Shown here piece by piece: positions 38,650 through 48,456 of a stretch of DNA of 64,000 nucleotides. Every line of letters starts with the position of its first letter. Position 1 is the stretch's first letter. Both the position numbers and the translations under genes were made by a program. The stretch spans positions 3,844,001-3,908,000 of the forward strand of contig NZ_CP077800.1 in NCBI RefSeq assembly GCF_019112525.1. Direction: 5' to 3'. This stretch comes from Modestobacter sp. L9-4. GTDB lineage: Bacteria; Actinomycetota; Actinomycetes; Mycobacteriales; Geodermatophilaceae. The notes under the pieces are model-generated. The model made no database searches. It saw only the letters and a list, made by a program, of their open reading frames with translations, and was not told the DNA's origin.

Positions 38650-38700
38650 GATCTGCGATCTCGTGGCGTCCCGGGCCCGGTGGCCACGAGAGCGCAGATC
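38650..38700. repeat. Inverted repeat with 18-base arms
   Basis: GATCTGCGATCTCGTGGC (38650-38667) pairs with 38683-38700 with one mismatch around a 15-base GC loop. It lies upstream of the Trp-rich gene and downstream of the subtilase terminator. It contains internal GATC/CGATC words unlike nearby terminators. Confidence 0.65.
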
Positions 38701-38727
38701 TCGTCGAACCCGGCCCGGGCAGACTGC

Positions 38728-38766
38728 GGGGCCGGGCCGTCCGCGGGGTGCGGACGACCCGGCCCC
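38728..38766 (-). terminator. Terminator of the subtilase gene
   Basis: 17-base arms (38728-38744 and 38750-38766) with one mismatch around a GGGGT loop, 15 bases past the stop at 38782. Confidence 0.7.
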
Positions 38767-38781
38767 GGCCGGTGACAGGAC

Positions 38782-39939
<1,158 letters not shown>

Positions 39940-40379
39940 GGTCGGTGAGCTCTCCTCGATCCGGGGGTCCGCACGCTCAGGTACGGAACGGACACGACGA
40001 GTGAAACCCGGCGGTCTCGGAGGCGGAAGCCCTGGCCCGGTGGGATCGATTGCGCCCGGCGCGTCACCGGAGCTGGGCGTGTCCGCCCACCCCGGCGAGC
40101 TGACCTGCGGCGACACCGTCCCGCAGGGCGCTGGGCAGGGCGATGTCGCGGGCGTGTCCGCCGTCCTCGCCGGGTGTCTCGACCACCCCCGGCACGCCCT
40201 GGACGGCGGGGGTGGGCCAGCAGCTCGGCGGGGGCCCCGGCACCGACCGAGCCGGCACCGACCGAGCCGGCACCGACCGAGCCGGCACCGACCGAGCCGG
40301 CACCGATCGAGCCGGCACCGATCGAGCCGGCTGCGATCGAGCCGGTGCCGATCGTGGCGTGCCGGTCACGGGGCGCAGG
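39940..40379. other. Intergenic region containing a minisatellite
   Basis: 440 bases between the subtilase start and the kinase stop. The left part should hold the subtilase promoter. The right part is the 15-bp tandem array. Frames open across the array on both strands, but none has a start signal or continues into a plausible protein. Confidence 0.5.
40237..40356. repeat. Minisatellite: eight tandem copies of a 15-bp unit
   Basis: Units begin at 40237 and repeat every 15 bases with consensus CCGGCACCGACCGAG. The first four copies are identical, the next two carry one C-to-T change, and the last two drift. The period is a multiple of three and would encode PAPTE-like repeats on the plus strand, but no gene encloses it. 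Confidence 0.9.
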
Positions 40380-42398
40380 TCAGCCGAACGTCGCCAGGAT
40401 GGTCACGGTGGTGCCGAGGTCGACGGTCTCGCCGGCGGCGGGGTTCTGCCGGATGACCTTGTTGCCGAAGAACTGCTGCACCTCGACCTTCAGACCGGCC
40501 TCGCGCAGCACCTGCTCGGCGTCGTCGCGGCTCCGGCCGGTCACCTCGGGCACGGCCACCTGGGGCAGGCCCTCGGAGACGGTGATGGTGACCTGGCTGC
40601 CGTAGGCCTGGGGGTCGCCACCGGGGGCGGGGCTGACCGCCATGACCGCGCCCTTCGCGACCGTGGCGCTGCGGCCGGGAGCGCTCTGCACGGTGAACCC
40701 GAGCTGCTCCAACGTCGACCGGGCGGCGTCCGGCGACTGGCCGACGACGTTGGGCACCACGACGGGCGCCCGGCCGGAGGACACCGTCACGGTGACGGTG
40801 TCGCCGGTCTTGAGGTCGGTGCCCGGCGCCGGGGTGAAGCCGATGACGCTGCCGGCCGGGACGCGGTCGCTGGTGTCCTGCGCCTGGGCGACGGTCACGC
40901 CGGGCAGCGCGCTGGCCAGCTGGGGCAGCACCGCGTCCAGCGGCTGGCCGACCAGCTCCGGGGCGACCCGGAAGCGCTGCGGGCCCAGGGAGACCACCAG
41001 GTGGACGTCGCTGCCGCGGATCGCCTCACCCTGCGCGGGGTCGGCGGAGATGACGGCGTCCTTCGGGACGTCCTCGCTGTAGGCCTGATCGCCGAGCTCC
41101 GGGTCCAGCCCGGCCTCCTGCAGCATGCCGATGGCGGTGGCGCGGTCCTTGCCCACCAGGTCGGGGACGTCGGTCCAGCGCCCCGAGCCCAGCCACCAGG
41201 CGACCGCGCCGATGGTGACGGCCAGCAGCAGCACCAGCGTGACGGCGAAGCGTGCCCGGCGGCGGCGGATGTGCTGCGGCACGCCGGGGCGCACCGGGGA
41301 GGGGCGCGCGCGGCCCACCGCGGTGGTGGGGCCGCCGCCCATGCCCGGCAGGACGGTGGTGCCCCGGCTGCGGTCGGGCCGCACGCCGTTCATCACCTCG
41401 GTGCGCGGGTCGCCGTCGGGGGAGGTGTGCCGCGCGCCCGGGGAGCTGGGGTGCCGGGGACGCGGTGCAGTGGGGCGGGGGACCGGACGCAGGGTCGCGG
41501 TGGGGTCGCCGGCCGGGCGGCCGGTGGGCACCGGGACCCGGGCCAGGCCCAGGTCGGCGCGCAGGTCGGTGAGCTCGGCCAGGAAGGCGCCGGCGTCCAA
41601 CGGCCGGCCGGCCGGGTCGCGCCGGGTGGTGCGCGCGACCAGCTCGTCGACCTGCCACGGCACGCCGGGCACCTCGGCCGAGGGAGCCGGGACGTCGTGG
41701 TGGACGTGCTGGTAGGCCACGGCCAGCGCGCTGTCGCCGACGTAGGGCGGGTGGCCGGTGAGCAGCTCGTAGAACATCACGCCGGCGGCGTAGACGTCGC
41801 TGCGGGCGTCGCTGCGGCCGCGCTCGAGCTGCTCGGGGGACAGGTAGGCGACGGTGCCGATGAGCACGCCGCCGGTGTGGCTGGTCTGGCCGGTGCCGGC
41901 CACGGCGCGGGCCAGACCGAAGTCGGCGACCTTGACCTGGCCGTCGGTGGCGATCAGCACGTTCTCGGGCTTGACGTCGCGGTGGGCGATGCCCGCGCGG
42001 TGCGCGGCGGTCAGCCCGGCCAGCACCGGCTCCAGCACGGCGAAGGCCTCGCCGACGGTCAGCCGGCCGCGGGCCTGCAGCAGGTCGCGCAGCGTGCGCC
42101 CGCGCACCAGCTCCATGACCAGGAAGACCAGCCCCTGGTCGGAACCCTGGTCGCTGACGGAGACGACGTTGACGTGGCTGAGCATCGCGGTGGCCCGCGC
42201 CTCACGGGTGAACCGGTCGACGAACGCCGGGTCGTGGGCCAGGTGCTCGGCCATCACCTTCACCGCGACCGTGCGGTGCAGGCGCAGGTCGGTGGCGGAG
42301 TAGACGGTGGACATGCCGCCGCGCGCCAGGCGCTCCTCGAGGCGGTAGCGCCCCTCGAGGACGAGGCCGACCACGGGGTCGGTCACGACGGTCTCCAC
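40380..42398 (-). CDS. pknL: Serine/threonine protein kinase with four PASTA domains (PknL/PknB-like)
   Basis: A 672-residue membrane receptor kinase. The N-terminal kinase domain has [17 protein letters not shown] (Lys about 47), HRDVKPEN and [10 protein letters not shown] proline/arginine-rich juxtamembrane part and one membrane helix (about 386-406) follow. Four extracellular PASTA repeats, including [21 protein letters not shown] and [21 protein letters not shown], probably bind peptidoglycan fragments. The position next to the Rv2175c-like gene equals M. tuberculosis pknL (Rv2176). As I recall that protein lacks PASTA repeats, so this is the fuller form. The GTG at 42398 is supported by TAGACT (42406-42411, minus strand) seven bases upstream. 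Confidence 0.92.
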   Translation of the reverse strand: METVVTDPVVGLVLEGRYRLEERLARGGMSTVYSATDLRLHRTVAVKVMAEHLAHDPAFVDRFTREARATAMLSHVNVVSVSDQGSDQGLVFLVMELVRGRTLRDLLQARGRLTVGEAFAVLEPVLAGLTAAHRAGIAHRDVKPENVLIATDGQVKVADFGLARAVAGTGQTSHTGGVLIGTVAYLSPEQLERGRSDARSDVYAAGVMFYELLTGHPPYVGDSALAVAYQHVHHDVPAPSAEVPGVPWQVDELVARTTRRDPAGRPLDAGAFLAELTDLRADLGLARVPVPTGRPAGDPTATLRPVPRPTAPRPRHPSSPGARHTSPDGDPRTEVMNGVRPDRSRGTTVLPGMGGGPTTAVGRARPSPVRPGVPQHIRRRRARFAVTLVLLLAVTIGAVAWWLGSGRWTDVPDLVGKDRATAIGMLQEAGLDPELGDQAYSEDVPKDAVISADPAQGEAIRGSDVHLVVSLGPQRFRVAPELVGQPLDAVLPQLASALPGVTVAQAQDTSDRVPAGSVIGFTPAPGTDLKTGDTVTVTVSSGRAPVVVPNVVGQSPDAARSTLEQLGFTVQSAPGRSATVAKGAVMAVSPAPGGDPQAYGSQVTITVSEGLPQVAVPEVTGRSRDDAEQVLREAGLKVEVQQFFGNKVIRQNPAAGETVDLGTTVTILATFG

Positions 42399-42761
42399 GC
42401 CGGCGAGTCTAGGAGGGCGACCCCCGCCCGGGAGGGGACGACGCGGGCCGTCAGGTCACGGGACGGACACCTGTCGACGGGAGTGACCAGGTGGACGCGT
42501 GGGACGACGCCACGTGGTCGCCGCGGGCCGGGAGTGGCCAGTGGGACGCCCGGGGGACGACGGCGCGCCACGCGGGCGTCCAGCCCGGGCACCCGGTGCG
42601 GACCGGTGCGCGGACGGCGACTGGTCGCGGGGTGCGCGAGGTGTCCGGTCCACACGGCTCCATGGTGTGCGCTGACCCTGTGCGCAGCCCACCAGGAGGG
42701 CACGCCACGCCGTCCGGGCCGCCCGACCGCGGGTCCGGAGGGCGCCATAGGCTCAGCCGTC
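42399..42761. other. Divergent intergenic region between kinase and Rv2175c-like gene
   Basis: 363 bases with a -10 at each edge (42406-42411 minus, 42748-42753 plus). In between is a degenerate direct duplication of about 35 bases (42476-42509 and 42527-42562), both with GGGAGTG-CCAG and GGGACGACG words. No gene is supported. Confidence 0.45.
42748..42753 (+). promoter_or_regulatory. -10 element of the Rv2175c-like gene (leaderless type)
   Basis: TAGGCT lies eight bases before the ATG at 42762, with no ribosome site between. Confidence 0.45.
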
Positions 42762-43085
42762 ATGGACACGCTCACCCCCGCTGAGGTCGCCGCGCAGCTC
42801 GGCGTCTCGACCAACAAGGTCCGCCAGCTGATCGCCGAGCGGAAGCTGATGGCGGTGCCCGGCAGCGGCAACAGCAAGATCCCCGCCGACTTCATCCAGG
42901 ACGGCGCCGTCCTCAAGCACCTGCCCGGCCTGCTCACCGTGCTCTACGACGGCCGCTTCAGCGACGAGGAGGCGTTCGCCTGGCTGTTCGAGGCCGACGA
43001 CTCCCTGCCGGGCACCCCGGTCGAGGCGCTGCGCGGTGACCGGCACACCGAGGTCACCCGCCGGGCCCAGGCCCTCGCGCTCTGA
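42762..43085 (+). CDS. Rv2175c-like DNA-binding protein, probable PknL substrate
   Basis: A 107-residue protein with an N-terminal excisionase/MerR-like helix-turn-helix, TPAEVAAQLGVSTNKVRQLIAE. A wing-like PGSGNSKIPADFI and a C-terminal helical part with FSDEEAFAWLFEADDSLPG follow. In M. tuberculosis, Rv2175c is encoded next to pknL, is phosphorylated by it and binds DNA in a phosphorylation-dependent way. The divergent gene pair here suggests the same signalling couple. A Thr near the N-terminus (Thr3 or Thr5) could be the phosphosite, which is inference. Confidence 0.88.
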   Translation: MDTLTPAEVAAQLGVSTNKVRQLIAERKLMAVPGSGNSKIPADFIQDGAVLKHLPGLLTVLYDGRFSDEEAFAWLFEADDSLPGTPVEALRGDRHTEVTRRAQALAL

Positions 43086-43137
43086 CGCCCTCCCGCTGAC
43101 GCCCTGCCACTGACGTCCTGCCGCTGACGCCTGGCTG
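43082..43137. repeat. Four tandem 14-bp repeats at a convergent gene junction
   Basis: Imperfect units of CTGACGCCCTGCCG begin at 43082, 43096, 43110 and 43124, starting at the stop codon of the Rv2175c-like gene. The last unit supplies the left arm of the terminator hairpin that follows. Confidence 0.7.
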
Positions 43138-43159
43138 CCGGCGCGCGGGCGTCAGCGGC
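43120..43159. terminator. Bidirectional hairpin overlapping the crtB stop codon
   Basis: 12-base perfect arms (43120-43131 and 43148-43159) around a 16-base loop, between convergent genes. The right arm includes the crtB stop. Confidence 0.6.
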
Positions 43160-44081
43160 CGGTGCCCACCCGGGCGAGCTGTGCCGCGGTGAGCCGGTGG
43201 GCGAAGACGGCCAGCCGGCGCGGCTTCGACACCCGCACCCGGCCGTCGAGCACCCGGTACCCCGCCCGCTCGATCTCGGTCAGGATGCCGCCGTAGAGGT
43301 CGGTCGCGGCGCGCACGCAGTCCCGCGACTCCCGGGCCAGCATCGGCGTGCCCAGCGCGGCGTCGTCGTAGCGGCGACGGGTGAGGGCCACCATCTCCCG
43401 CATCAGCTCGGTGAAGCCCGGGGTGTGCTGACGCGCGGCGAGCTGCTCGCGGGTGACCCCGTGCGCGGCCATCATGTCCTCGGGCAGGTAGACCCGGCCC
43501 CGGTCGACGTCCTCGGCGACGTCCCGGAGGAAGTTGGTCAGCTGGAAGGCCTCGCCGAGCGCGATGGCGTGCGGCGCGGCCTCCTCGCGGGCCACCCCGG
43601 GCGCGGTGCCGAGGACCGGGAGCACCTGTAGCCCGATGACCGACGCCGAGCCCCACATGTAGCGGTCCAGTGCGGCGATGTCGGCGTAGCCGGTGACGTC
43701 GAGGTCGCTGGTCATCGCGGCCAGGAAGTCGACCAGGTGCTCCATCGGGATGTCGTACCGGCGGTAGGTGTGCACCAGGGCCAGCCGCACCGGGTCGTCG
43801 GACCAGCCCGCCTCGACCTCCTCCAGCGCGGCCCGCGACCAGGTCAGCAGCTCGCCCTCGGGGTCGCGGCCGAGCTCGTCGGCGCCGACGTCGACGATGT
43901 CGTCGGCCACCCGGGCGGCGGCGTAGAGCGCGTGTACCGCTGACCGGCGGTCGGGGGTGAGCAGCCGGGTGGCCAGGAAGTAGGACTTGCCGTGCTCGGC
44001 GGCGATCGACCGGCACACCGCGTAGGCGGCGTCCAGCTGCTCCTGCTGCGCGGCGCGGGTCGCGGGGGGCCGACCGGTCAC
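43152..44081 (-). CDS. crtB: Phytoene synthase
   Basis: Joins two geranylgeranyl diphosphates to phytoene, the first committed carotenoid step. The 309-residue protein has the trans-prenyltransferase signatures FLATRLLTPDRR and AARVADDIVDVG (first Asp-rich motif near 60). The second, FLRDVAEDVDRGRVYLPEDM, lies near 165. The GTG at 44081 overlaps the crtI stop (GTGA). It is the last gene of crtE-crtI-crtB, which reads as one translationally coupled operon. Confidence 0.95.
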   Translation of the reverse strand: MTGRPPATRAAQQEQLDAAYAVCRSIAAEHGKSYFLATRLLTPDRRSAVHALYAAARVADDIVDVGADELGRDPEGELLTWSRAALEEVEAGWSDDPVRLALVHTYRRYDIPMEHLVDFLAAMTSDLDVTGYADIAALDRYMWGSASVIGLQVLPVLGTAPGVAREEAAPHAIALGEAFQLTNFLRDVAEDVDRGRVYLPEDMMAAHGVTREQLAARQHTPGFTELMREMVALTRRRYDDAALGTPMLARESRDCVRAATDLYGGILTEIERAGYRVLDGRVRVSKPRRLAVFAHRLTAAQLARVGTGR

Positions 44082-45595
44082 GCCTGCACCGGGCCGGTGA
44101 TCCGCTCCGCGGCGAGCCGGCCGCTGATCACGACCATGGGCACGCCGACCCCCGGCTGCACCGACGACCCGGCCAGGACGACGTTCTCCGGGCCGCTGCG
44201 GGGCAGCGTGGAGGGTCGGAACGGGCCGGTCTGGCCGAAGGTGTGCGCGAGGGCGAACGGCGTGCCGGCCACCATGCCCTGGGCCTCCCAGTCGCGGGGG
44301 TCCAGCAGCTCCTCCACCTCGATGGCGTCGCCGATGCCGGTCCAGCCGCGCGCCTCGAGGGTGGCCAGCAGCTCGTCGCGGTAGGGGCCGCGCAGCCGGG
44401 GCCAGTCGATGTCGGGGTTGCCACCGCTGCGCGGGTCGAGGTTCGGGGTGGGGGCGACGACGCTGAGCACCTGCCCGCCCTCGGGGGCCAGCGAGCGGTC
44501 GGTCACCGACGGCATGCTGATGAGCAGGCTCGGGTCGCTCATCGGCCGCCCGTCGCGGGTCAGCTCGTCGAACACCTGCTGCCAGGACTCCCCGAAGCTG
44601 ATCGTGTGGTGCGCCTGACCGGGCAGCTCCGCCTTCACCCCCAGGTGCAGCGCCACGCAGGACGGCGAGTAGACCGGCCGGCGCGGACCCCGGAGCCCGG
44701 GCACCAGCCGGTGCGGGGCGTCGGCGGTGACCACCACGGCGTCGGCGGGCAGCAGGTCGCCGCCGGCCAGCGCCACCCCGGTCACCCGGCCGCCGGAGAC
44801 CTCCAGCCGGTCGACCTCGGTGCCGTAGCGGAACTCGACGCCGGCCGTGGCCGCCGCCGCTGCCATGGCGCGGGGGACGGCGCCGATCCCGCCCTGCGGG
44901 TGCCAGACCCCGGCACCGATGTCGAGCTGGGCGATGACGGCGTAGGCGGCGATCGCCTTGAACGGCGACACCCCGGCGTAGAGGGCCTGGAAGCTGAACA
45001 GCCGGCGCAGCCGGTCGTCGGTGAAGAAGCCCGCGACGTGGTGGGAGAGCCGGCGGAAGCCGCCCCGGCGGGCCAGCTGGAGCAGCTCGGGCCCGAGCAG
45101 GTCCAGCGGGGAGTCCAGGTTGCGGTCGATGAAGGTGCGCATCTGCAGCTCGTAGAGCTCGGCCAGGTCGTCGAGGTAGCGCAGCAGAGCCGCGGCCTCG
45201 CCCGGCCCGCACAGCGCCTCGACCTCGGCGGCGAAGGCGGTGCGGTCGGCGTGCACGTCCAGGTGCGAGCCGTCGGCGAACTGCGCCCGGTAGGTGGTGT
45301 CCAGGGGCGTGAGGGTCAGGGTGTCGGCCATCCGCGCGCCGATGGCGGCGAAGGCGCCCTCGACCACCTCGGGGGCGGTGAAGACCGAGGGCCCGGTGTC
45401 CAGCGCGTAGCCCCTGCGCTCCACCCGGCCGGCGCGGCCACCCGGGCCGGGGACGCGGTCGACGACGGTGACCTCGCGGCCCGCGCCGCGCAGCCGCATC
45501 GCCGCCGACAGCCCGGCCAGGCCGGCGCCGATGACGACGACCCGGTCGGTGGCGCCGGGGACGGTGCGCACGGGACGGTGCAGGAAGCTGTTCAC
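44078..45595 (-). CDS. crtI: Phytoene desaturase (CrtI type)
   Basis: FAD enzyme that introduces double bases' worth of desaturation into phytoene to give lycopene-type products. The 505-residue protein has the dinucleotide motif VVVIGAGLAGLSAAMRLRGAG near residue 15 and the GGRAGRVERRGYALDTGPSV segment. The C-terminal carotenoid-desaturase signature region contains LAGSSVQPGVGVPMVVISG. The number of desaturation steps cannot be told. The GTG at 45595 overlaps the crtE stop, and the end overlaps crtB. Confidence 0.95.
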   Translation of the reverse strand: MNSFLHRPVRTVPGATDRVVVIGAGLAGLSAAMRLRGAGREVTVVDRVPGPGGRAGRVERRGYALDTGPSVFTAPEVVEGAFAAIGARMADTLTLTPLDTTYRAQFADGSHLDVHADRTAFAAEVEALCGPGEAAALLRYLDDLAELYELQMRTFIDRNLDSPLDLLGPELLQLARRGGFRRLSHHVAGFFTDDRLRRLFSFQALYAGVSPFKAIAAYAVIAQLDIGAGVWHPQGGIGAVPRAMAAAAATAGVEFRYGTEVDRLEVSGGRVTGVALAGGDLLPADAVVVTADAPHRLVPGLRGPRRPVYSPSCVALHLGVKAELPGQAHHTISFGESWQQVFDELTRDGRPMSDPSLLISMPSVTDRSLAPEGGQVLSVVAPTPNLDPRSGGNPDIDWPRLRGPYRDELLATLEARGWTGIGDAIEVEELLDPRDWEAQGMVAGTPFALAHTFGQTGPFRPSTLPRSGPENVVLAGSSVQPGVGVPMVVISGRLAAERITGPVQA

Positions 45596-46740
45596 GCGGC
45601 GCGGGTGGTGGCGGCGACGGCGAGGGCGTCCAGCGCCTGTCGGGCGTCGGCGGCGATCGGGGCGCGGGCGATGGCGGCCCGGGCCAGGCCGGTCTGCTGG
45701 GCGATGCGCTCCTCGACCCGGTCCAGGGCGCCGCTGCGGGACATGAGGGAGCGGACGCCGTCGAGCTCGGACGGGTCGGCGGCGCTGTTGCCCAGGGTGC
45801 CGGCGAGCAGGGCCCGGCCGTCGTCGTCGGTGGCCTCCTCGGTGAGGGCGACCAGCAGGGTGCGCTTGCCCTCCCGCAGGTCGTCGTCGACGGACTTGCC
45901 GGTGACCGAAGGGTCGCCGAACACGCCCAGGACGTCGTCGCGCAGCTGGAAGGCCTCGCCCAGCGGGAGGCCGATGGCGCTGCAGACCTCCATCGCGTCG
46001 GGTCCGGCGCAGGCCAGTGCCGCACCGAGCTGCAGCGGGCGCTGCACGGTGTAGCCGGCGCTCTTGAACCGGGCGACCTTGAGCGCACCGGCCGGGCCGG
46101 GCAGCCCGCCGGCGGCGCGCAGCAGGTCCAGGTACTGCCCGGCGGTGACCTCGGTGCGCATCGTGTCCCACACCGGGCGGACCCGGGCCAGGGCGTCGGT
46201 GGAGATGCCCGACCGGCGCAGCAGCTCGTCGGACCAGACCAGCGCCAGGTCGCCGACCAGGATCGCCGCGCCGATGCCGAAGGCCGCCCCGTCGCCGTCC
46301 AGGGCGTCACCGCCGTGCCGGTCGGCGAACCCGACGTGGGTGGCCGGGCGGCCGCGGCGGGTGTCGGCGGCGTCCATGACGTCGTCGTGCACGAGGGCGG
46401 AGCTGTGCACCAGCTCCAGGGCGGCCACCGCCCGCAGCACCGCGTCGTCGGCCTCGGCGCGCGCGCCGGAGGCGGCCACGAAGCCGCGCCAGCCCCAGTA
46501 GGCGAACGCCGGGCGCAGCCGCTTCCCGCCGCCGGCGACGGCGGCCACCTCGTCGGCCACCGGCACCAGCTCGGCGGCCATGTCCGCCAGCGTCTGGCGC
46601 TGCTCGGTCAGGAAGGTGGAGAGCGCCGCCTCGACCGCGGCGCGCAGCCGGCCCAGGTCGGCGACCGCGAGAGCGGGGCGTCCCGTCGTCTCGGTGGTGC
46701 TCCCGGCGGAGGGTTCGCGCTGCTGCGTCCCGGTTGTCAC
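45592..46740 (-). CDS. crtE: Geranylgeranyl (polyprenyl) diphosphate synthase
   Basis: Makes the C20 precursor for phytoene. The 382-residue trans-prenyl transferase has [14 protein letters not shown], the first Asp-rich motif [19 protein letters not shown] near residue 115, and the second [18 protein letters not shown]. It corresponds in place to M. tuberculosis idsA2 (Rv2173, from memory) but here heads a carotenoid operon. The GTG at 46740 was chosen. A TTG at 46758 would add six residues. It diverges from metF over 92 bases. Confidence 0.92.
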   Translation of the reverse strand: MTTGTQQREPSAGSTTETTGRPALAVADLGRLRAAVEAALSTFLTEQRQTLADMAAELVPVADEVAAVAGGGKRLRPAFAYWGWRGFVAASGARAEADDAVLRAVAALELVHSSALVHDDVMDAADTRRGRPATHVGFADRHGGDALDGDGAAFGIGAAILVGDLALVWSDELLRRSGISTDALARVRPVWDTMRTEVTAGQYLDLLRAAGGLPGPAGALKVARFKSAGYTVQRPLQLGAALACAGPDAMEVCSAIGLPLGEAFQLRDDVLGVFGDPSVTGKSVDDDLREGKRTLLVALTEEATDDDGRALLAGTLGNSAADPSELDGVRSLMSRSGALDRVEERIAQQTGLARAAIARAPIAADARQALDALAVAATTRAA

Positions 46741-46818
46741 GAGGCGAGTATTGCCCAACTCGGCGTGGCGCGACCTCCACCGGGTGGCGTTCTCCCGCCG
46801 GGGTGGGCTGCGCGCACG

Positions 46819-46824
46819 TAGTCT
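46819..46824 (+). promoter_or_regulatory. -10 element of metF (leaderless type)
   Basis: TAGTCT lies eight bases before the GTG at 46833, with no ribosome site between. Confidence 0.45.
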
Positions 46825-46832
46825 CGACCCCC

Positions 46833-47762
46833 GTGACCGGTACCGTTCGCGATCTGCTCTCAGGCGAGCAGCCCACCTGGTCCTTCGAGTTCTTCCCCCC
46901 GCGGGACGAGGCCGCCGAGGTCCAGCTGTGGACCGCGCTGCGCCAGCTCGAGCGGCTGCAGCCCTCCTTCGTGTCGGTCACCTACGGTGCCGGCGGCTCC
47001 ACCCGCGAGGGCACCGTCGCGGCCACCGAGCGGATCGCCGCGGAGACCACGATGCTGCCGCTGGCGCACCTGACGGCCGTCGACCACAGCGTCGCCGAGC
47101 TGCGGCACGTGGTCAGCCGGCTGGCCGCGGCCGGGGTGCGCAACCTGCTGGCGCTGCGCGGCGACCCGCCGGGCGCCGACCCGCAGGCCGAGTGGGCCGC
47201 GCACCCGCAGGGCCTGCGCTACGCCGCCGAGCTGGTCGAGCTGATCAAGGGCATCGGCGACTTCTCCGTGGGCGTGGCCGCCTTCCCCGAGCGGCACCCG
47301 CGCTCGCGCGACCTGGACTCCGACACCGACATGTTCGTGGCCAAGTGCCGCGCCGGTGCCGACTTCGCGATCACCCAGATGTTCTTCCGGGTCGAGGACT
47401 ACCTGCGGCTGCGCGACCGGGTCTCCGCCCGCGGCTGCGACGTGCCGATCATCGCCGGGGTGATGCCGGTGACCAACGCCCGGCAGATCGCGCGCATCGT
47501 GCAGCTGTCCGGGCAGGCGTTCCCCGACGAGCTGGCCGAGCGCTTCGCCGCCCTGGACGGCGACACCCCGGAGCAGAAGCGGGCCATGCGGGCCCTCGGC
47601 GTCGAGGTGGCCACGCAGATGTGCCAGACGCTGCTGGCCGAGGGCGTGCCCGGCATCCACTTCATCACCATGAACCGCTCCACGGCCACGCGTGAGGTCT
47701 ACGCGAGCCTGGCCGGGATCGGCGTCGACACCGGGGCACCGGCCGCGGCCGTCGGCGTCTGA
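46833..47762 (+). CDS. metF: Methylenetetrahydrofolate reductase
   Basis: FAD enzyme reducing 5,10-methylene-THF to 5-methyl-THF for methionine synthesis. The 309-residue barrel protein has the hallmark [17 protein letters not shown] near residue 17. [20 protein letters not shown] follows, then [10 protein letters not shown] near 105 and the late [17 protein letters not shown]. The start at 46833 follows the -10 by eight bases. M. tuberculosis Rv2172c, a MetF-like protein, lies beside the prenyl synthase gene in the same way. The stop is one base from that of the convergent gene. Confidence 0.94.
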   Translation: MTGTVRDLLSGEQPTWSFEFFPPRDEAAEVQLWTALRQLERLQPSFVSVTYGAGGSTREGTVAATERIAAETTMLPLAHLTAVDHSVAELRHVVSRLAAAGVRNLLALRGDPPGADPQAEWAAHPQGLRYAAELVELIKGIGDFSVGVAAFPERHPRSRDLDSDTDMFVAKCRAGADFAITQMFFRVEDYLRLRDRVSARGCDVPIIAGVMPVTNARQIARIVQLSGQAFPDELAERFAALDGDTPEQKRAMRALGVEVATQMCQTLLAEGVPGIHFITMNRSTATREVYASLAGIGVDTGAPAAAVGV

Positions 47763-47763
47763 G

Positions 47764-48381
47764 TCAGCCGCCGAGCAGCTGCTCGGCCTCCTGCGCCGCC
47801 CGGCGCAGGCCCTCCCGCTCGGCGGCGTAGCCCCCGGCCACGCCGATGACCGGCAGCTGGGCCAGGGCGCGGTGCCGGAGCTTGCCCTTGGGGCGGGCGT
47901 CCAGGGCGTCGTCGATGCGGCCCAGCAGCCGGGCGGCCCGCCAGAGGCTGCGGGCCACGCCGTCCACCCCGGAGCGGTCGGTGCCCAGCGCCTCGTCGAC
48001 GTAGCTGCCCTTGGCGCGGACCAGCAGCGGGGTGACCCGGTCGGCGGGCAGGTCGCGGTCCAGCAGCACCCGGGCCAGCAGCGAGATGCGGGCGGCGGGG
48101 TCGTCGACGTCGTGCTCGCCGGCCACCCCGAGGACGACGAGGGCCTGCACCGCCGAGCCGACCGTGTTCTGCAGCGGCAGCAGGTCGGCGAGCTTCCCGG
48201 CCAGCCGGGGTGCGGCGGAGACACCCGCGGCGACCCGGCCCACCGTCTCGGCCCACCAGGCGGCGCGCTGCGCGGTGGGCGCCTCCGGCGGGCGGCCCAG
48301 GCGCCGGGCCAGCGGGGTCAGCCCGCGGTCGACCCGGCGGAGGACGTCGACGACGACGGCGTCACTGATCGGTGCGGCCAC
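47764..48381 (-). CDS. Conserved actinobacterial helical protein, unknown function
   Basis: A 205-residue, mostly helical protein. It has no signal or membrane segment apart from one mildly hydrophobic stretch, NTVGSAVQALVVLGVAGEH. Repeated ARLLGRIDDALDARPKGKLRHRALAQ-type basic helices and a C-terminal GGYAAEREGLRRAAQEAEQLL are visible. I do not recognise a named family. The GTG at 48381 is eight bases after TACGGT (48390-48395, minus strand), indicating leaderless transcription. It diverges from the RseB-like gene and converges with metF almost without a gap. Confidence 0.7.
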   Translation of the reverse strand: MAAPISDAVVVDVLRRVDRGLTPLARRLGRPPEAPTAQRAAWWAETVGRVAAGVSAAPRLAGKLADLLPLQNTVGSAVQALVVLGVAGEHDVDDPAARISLLARVLLDRDLPADRVTPLLVRAKGSYVDEALGTDRSGVDGVARSLWRAARLLGRIDDALDARPKGKLRHRALAQLPVIGVAGGYAAEREGLRRAAQEAEQLLGG

Positions 48382-48456
48382 GGGGACCGACCGTAGGGGG
48401 AGGCGGGCGCCGCCGCGCGGCGGGCTCCGCACAGGAGGCCGTCGTACGGTGGCCGC

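Noticed and set aside
40237-40356. CRISPR array
   Set aside because: The units are 15 bp and directly contiguous with no spacers, and there are no cas genes.
40174-40605. Plus-strand frame through the minisatellite encoding PAPTE repeats
   Set aside because: It has no ribosome site or promoter and continues antisense into the kinase gene with a shadow-like composition, so I list the array as a repeat and not as a gene.
42399-42761. Minus-strand or plus-strand small gene in the pknL/Rv2175c-like gap
   Set aside because: Frames are biased in composition, lack start signals and overlap the promoters needed by the flanking genes.
44082-46310. Long minus-strand open frame upstream of crtB in a different frame from crtI and crtE
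   Set aside because: Only the last 309 codons are crtB. The rest is Arg/Pro/Ala-rich shadow sequence over crtI and crtE.
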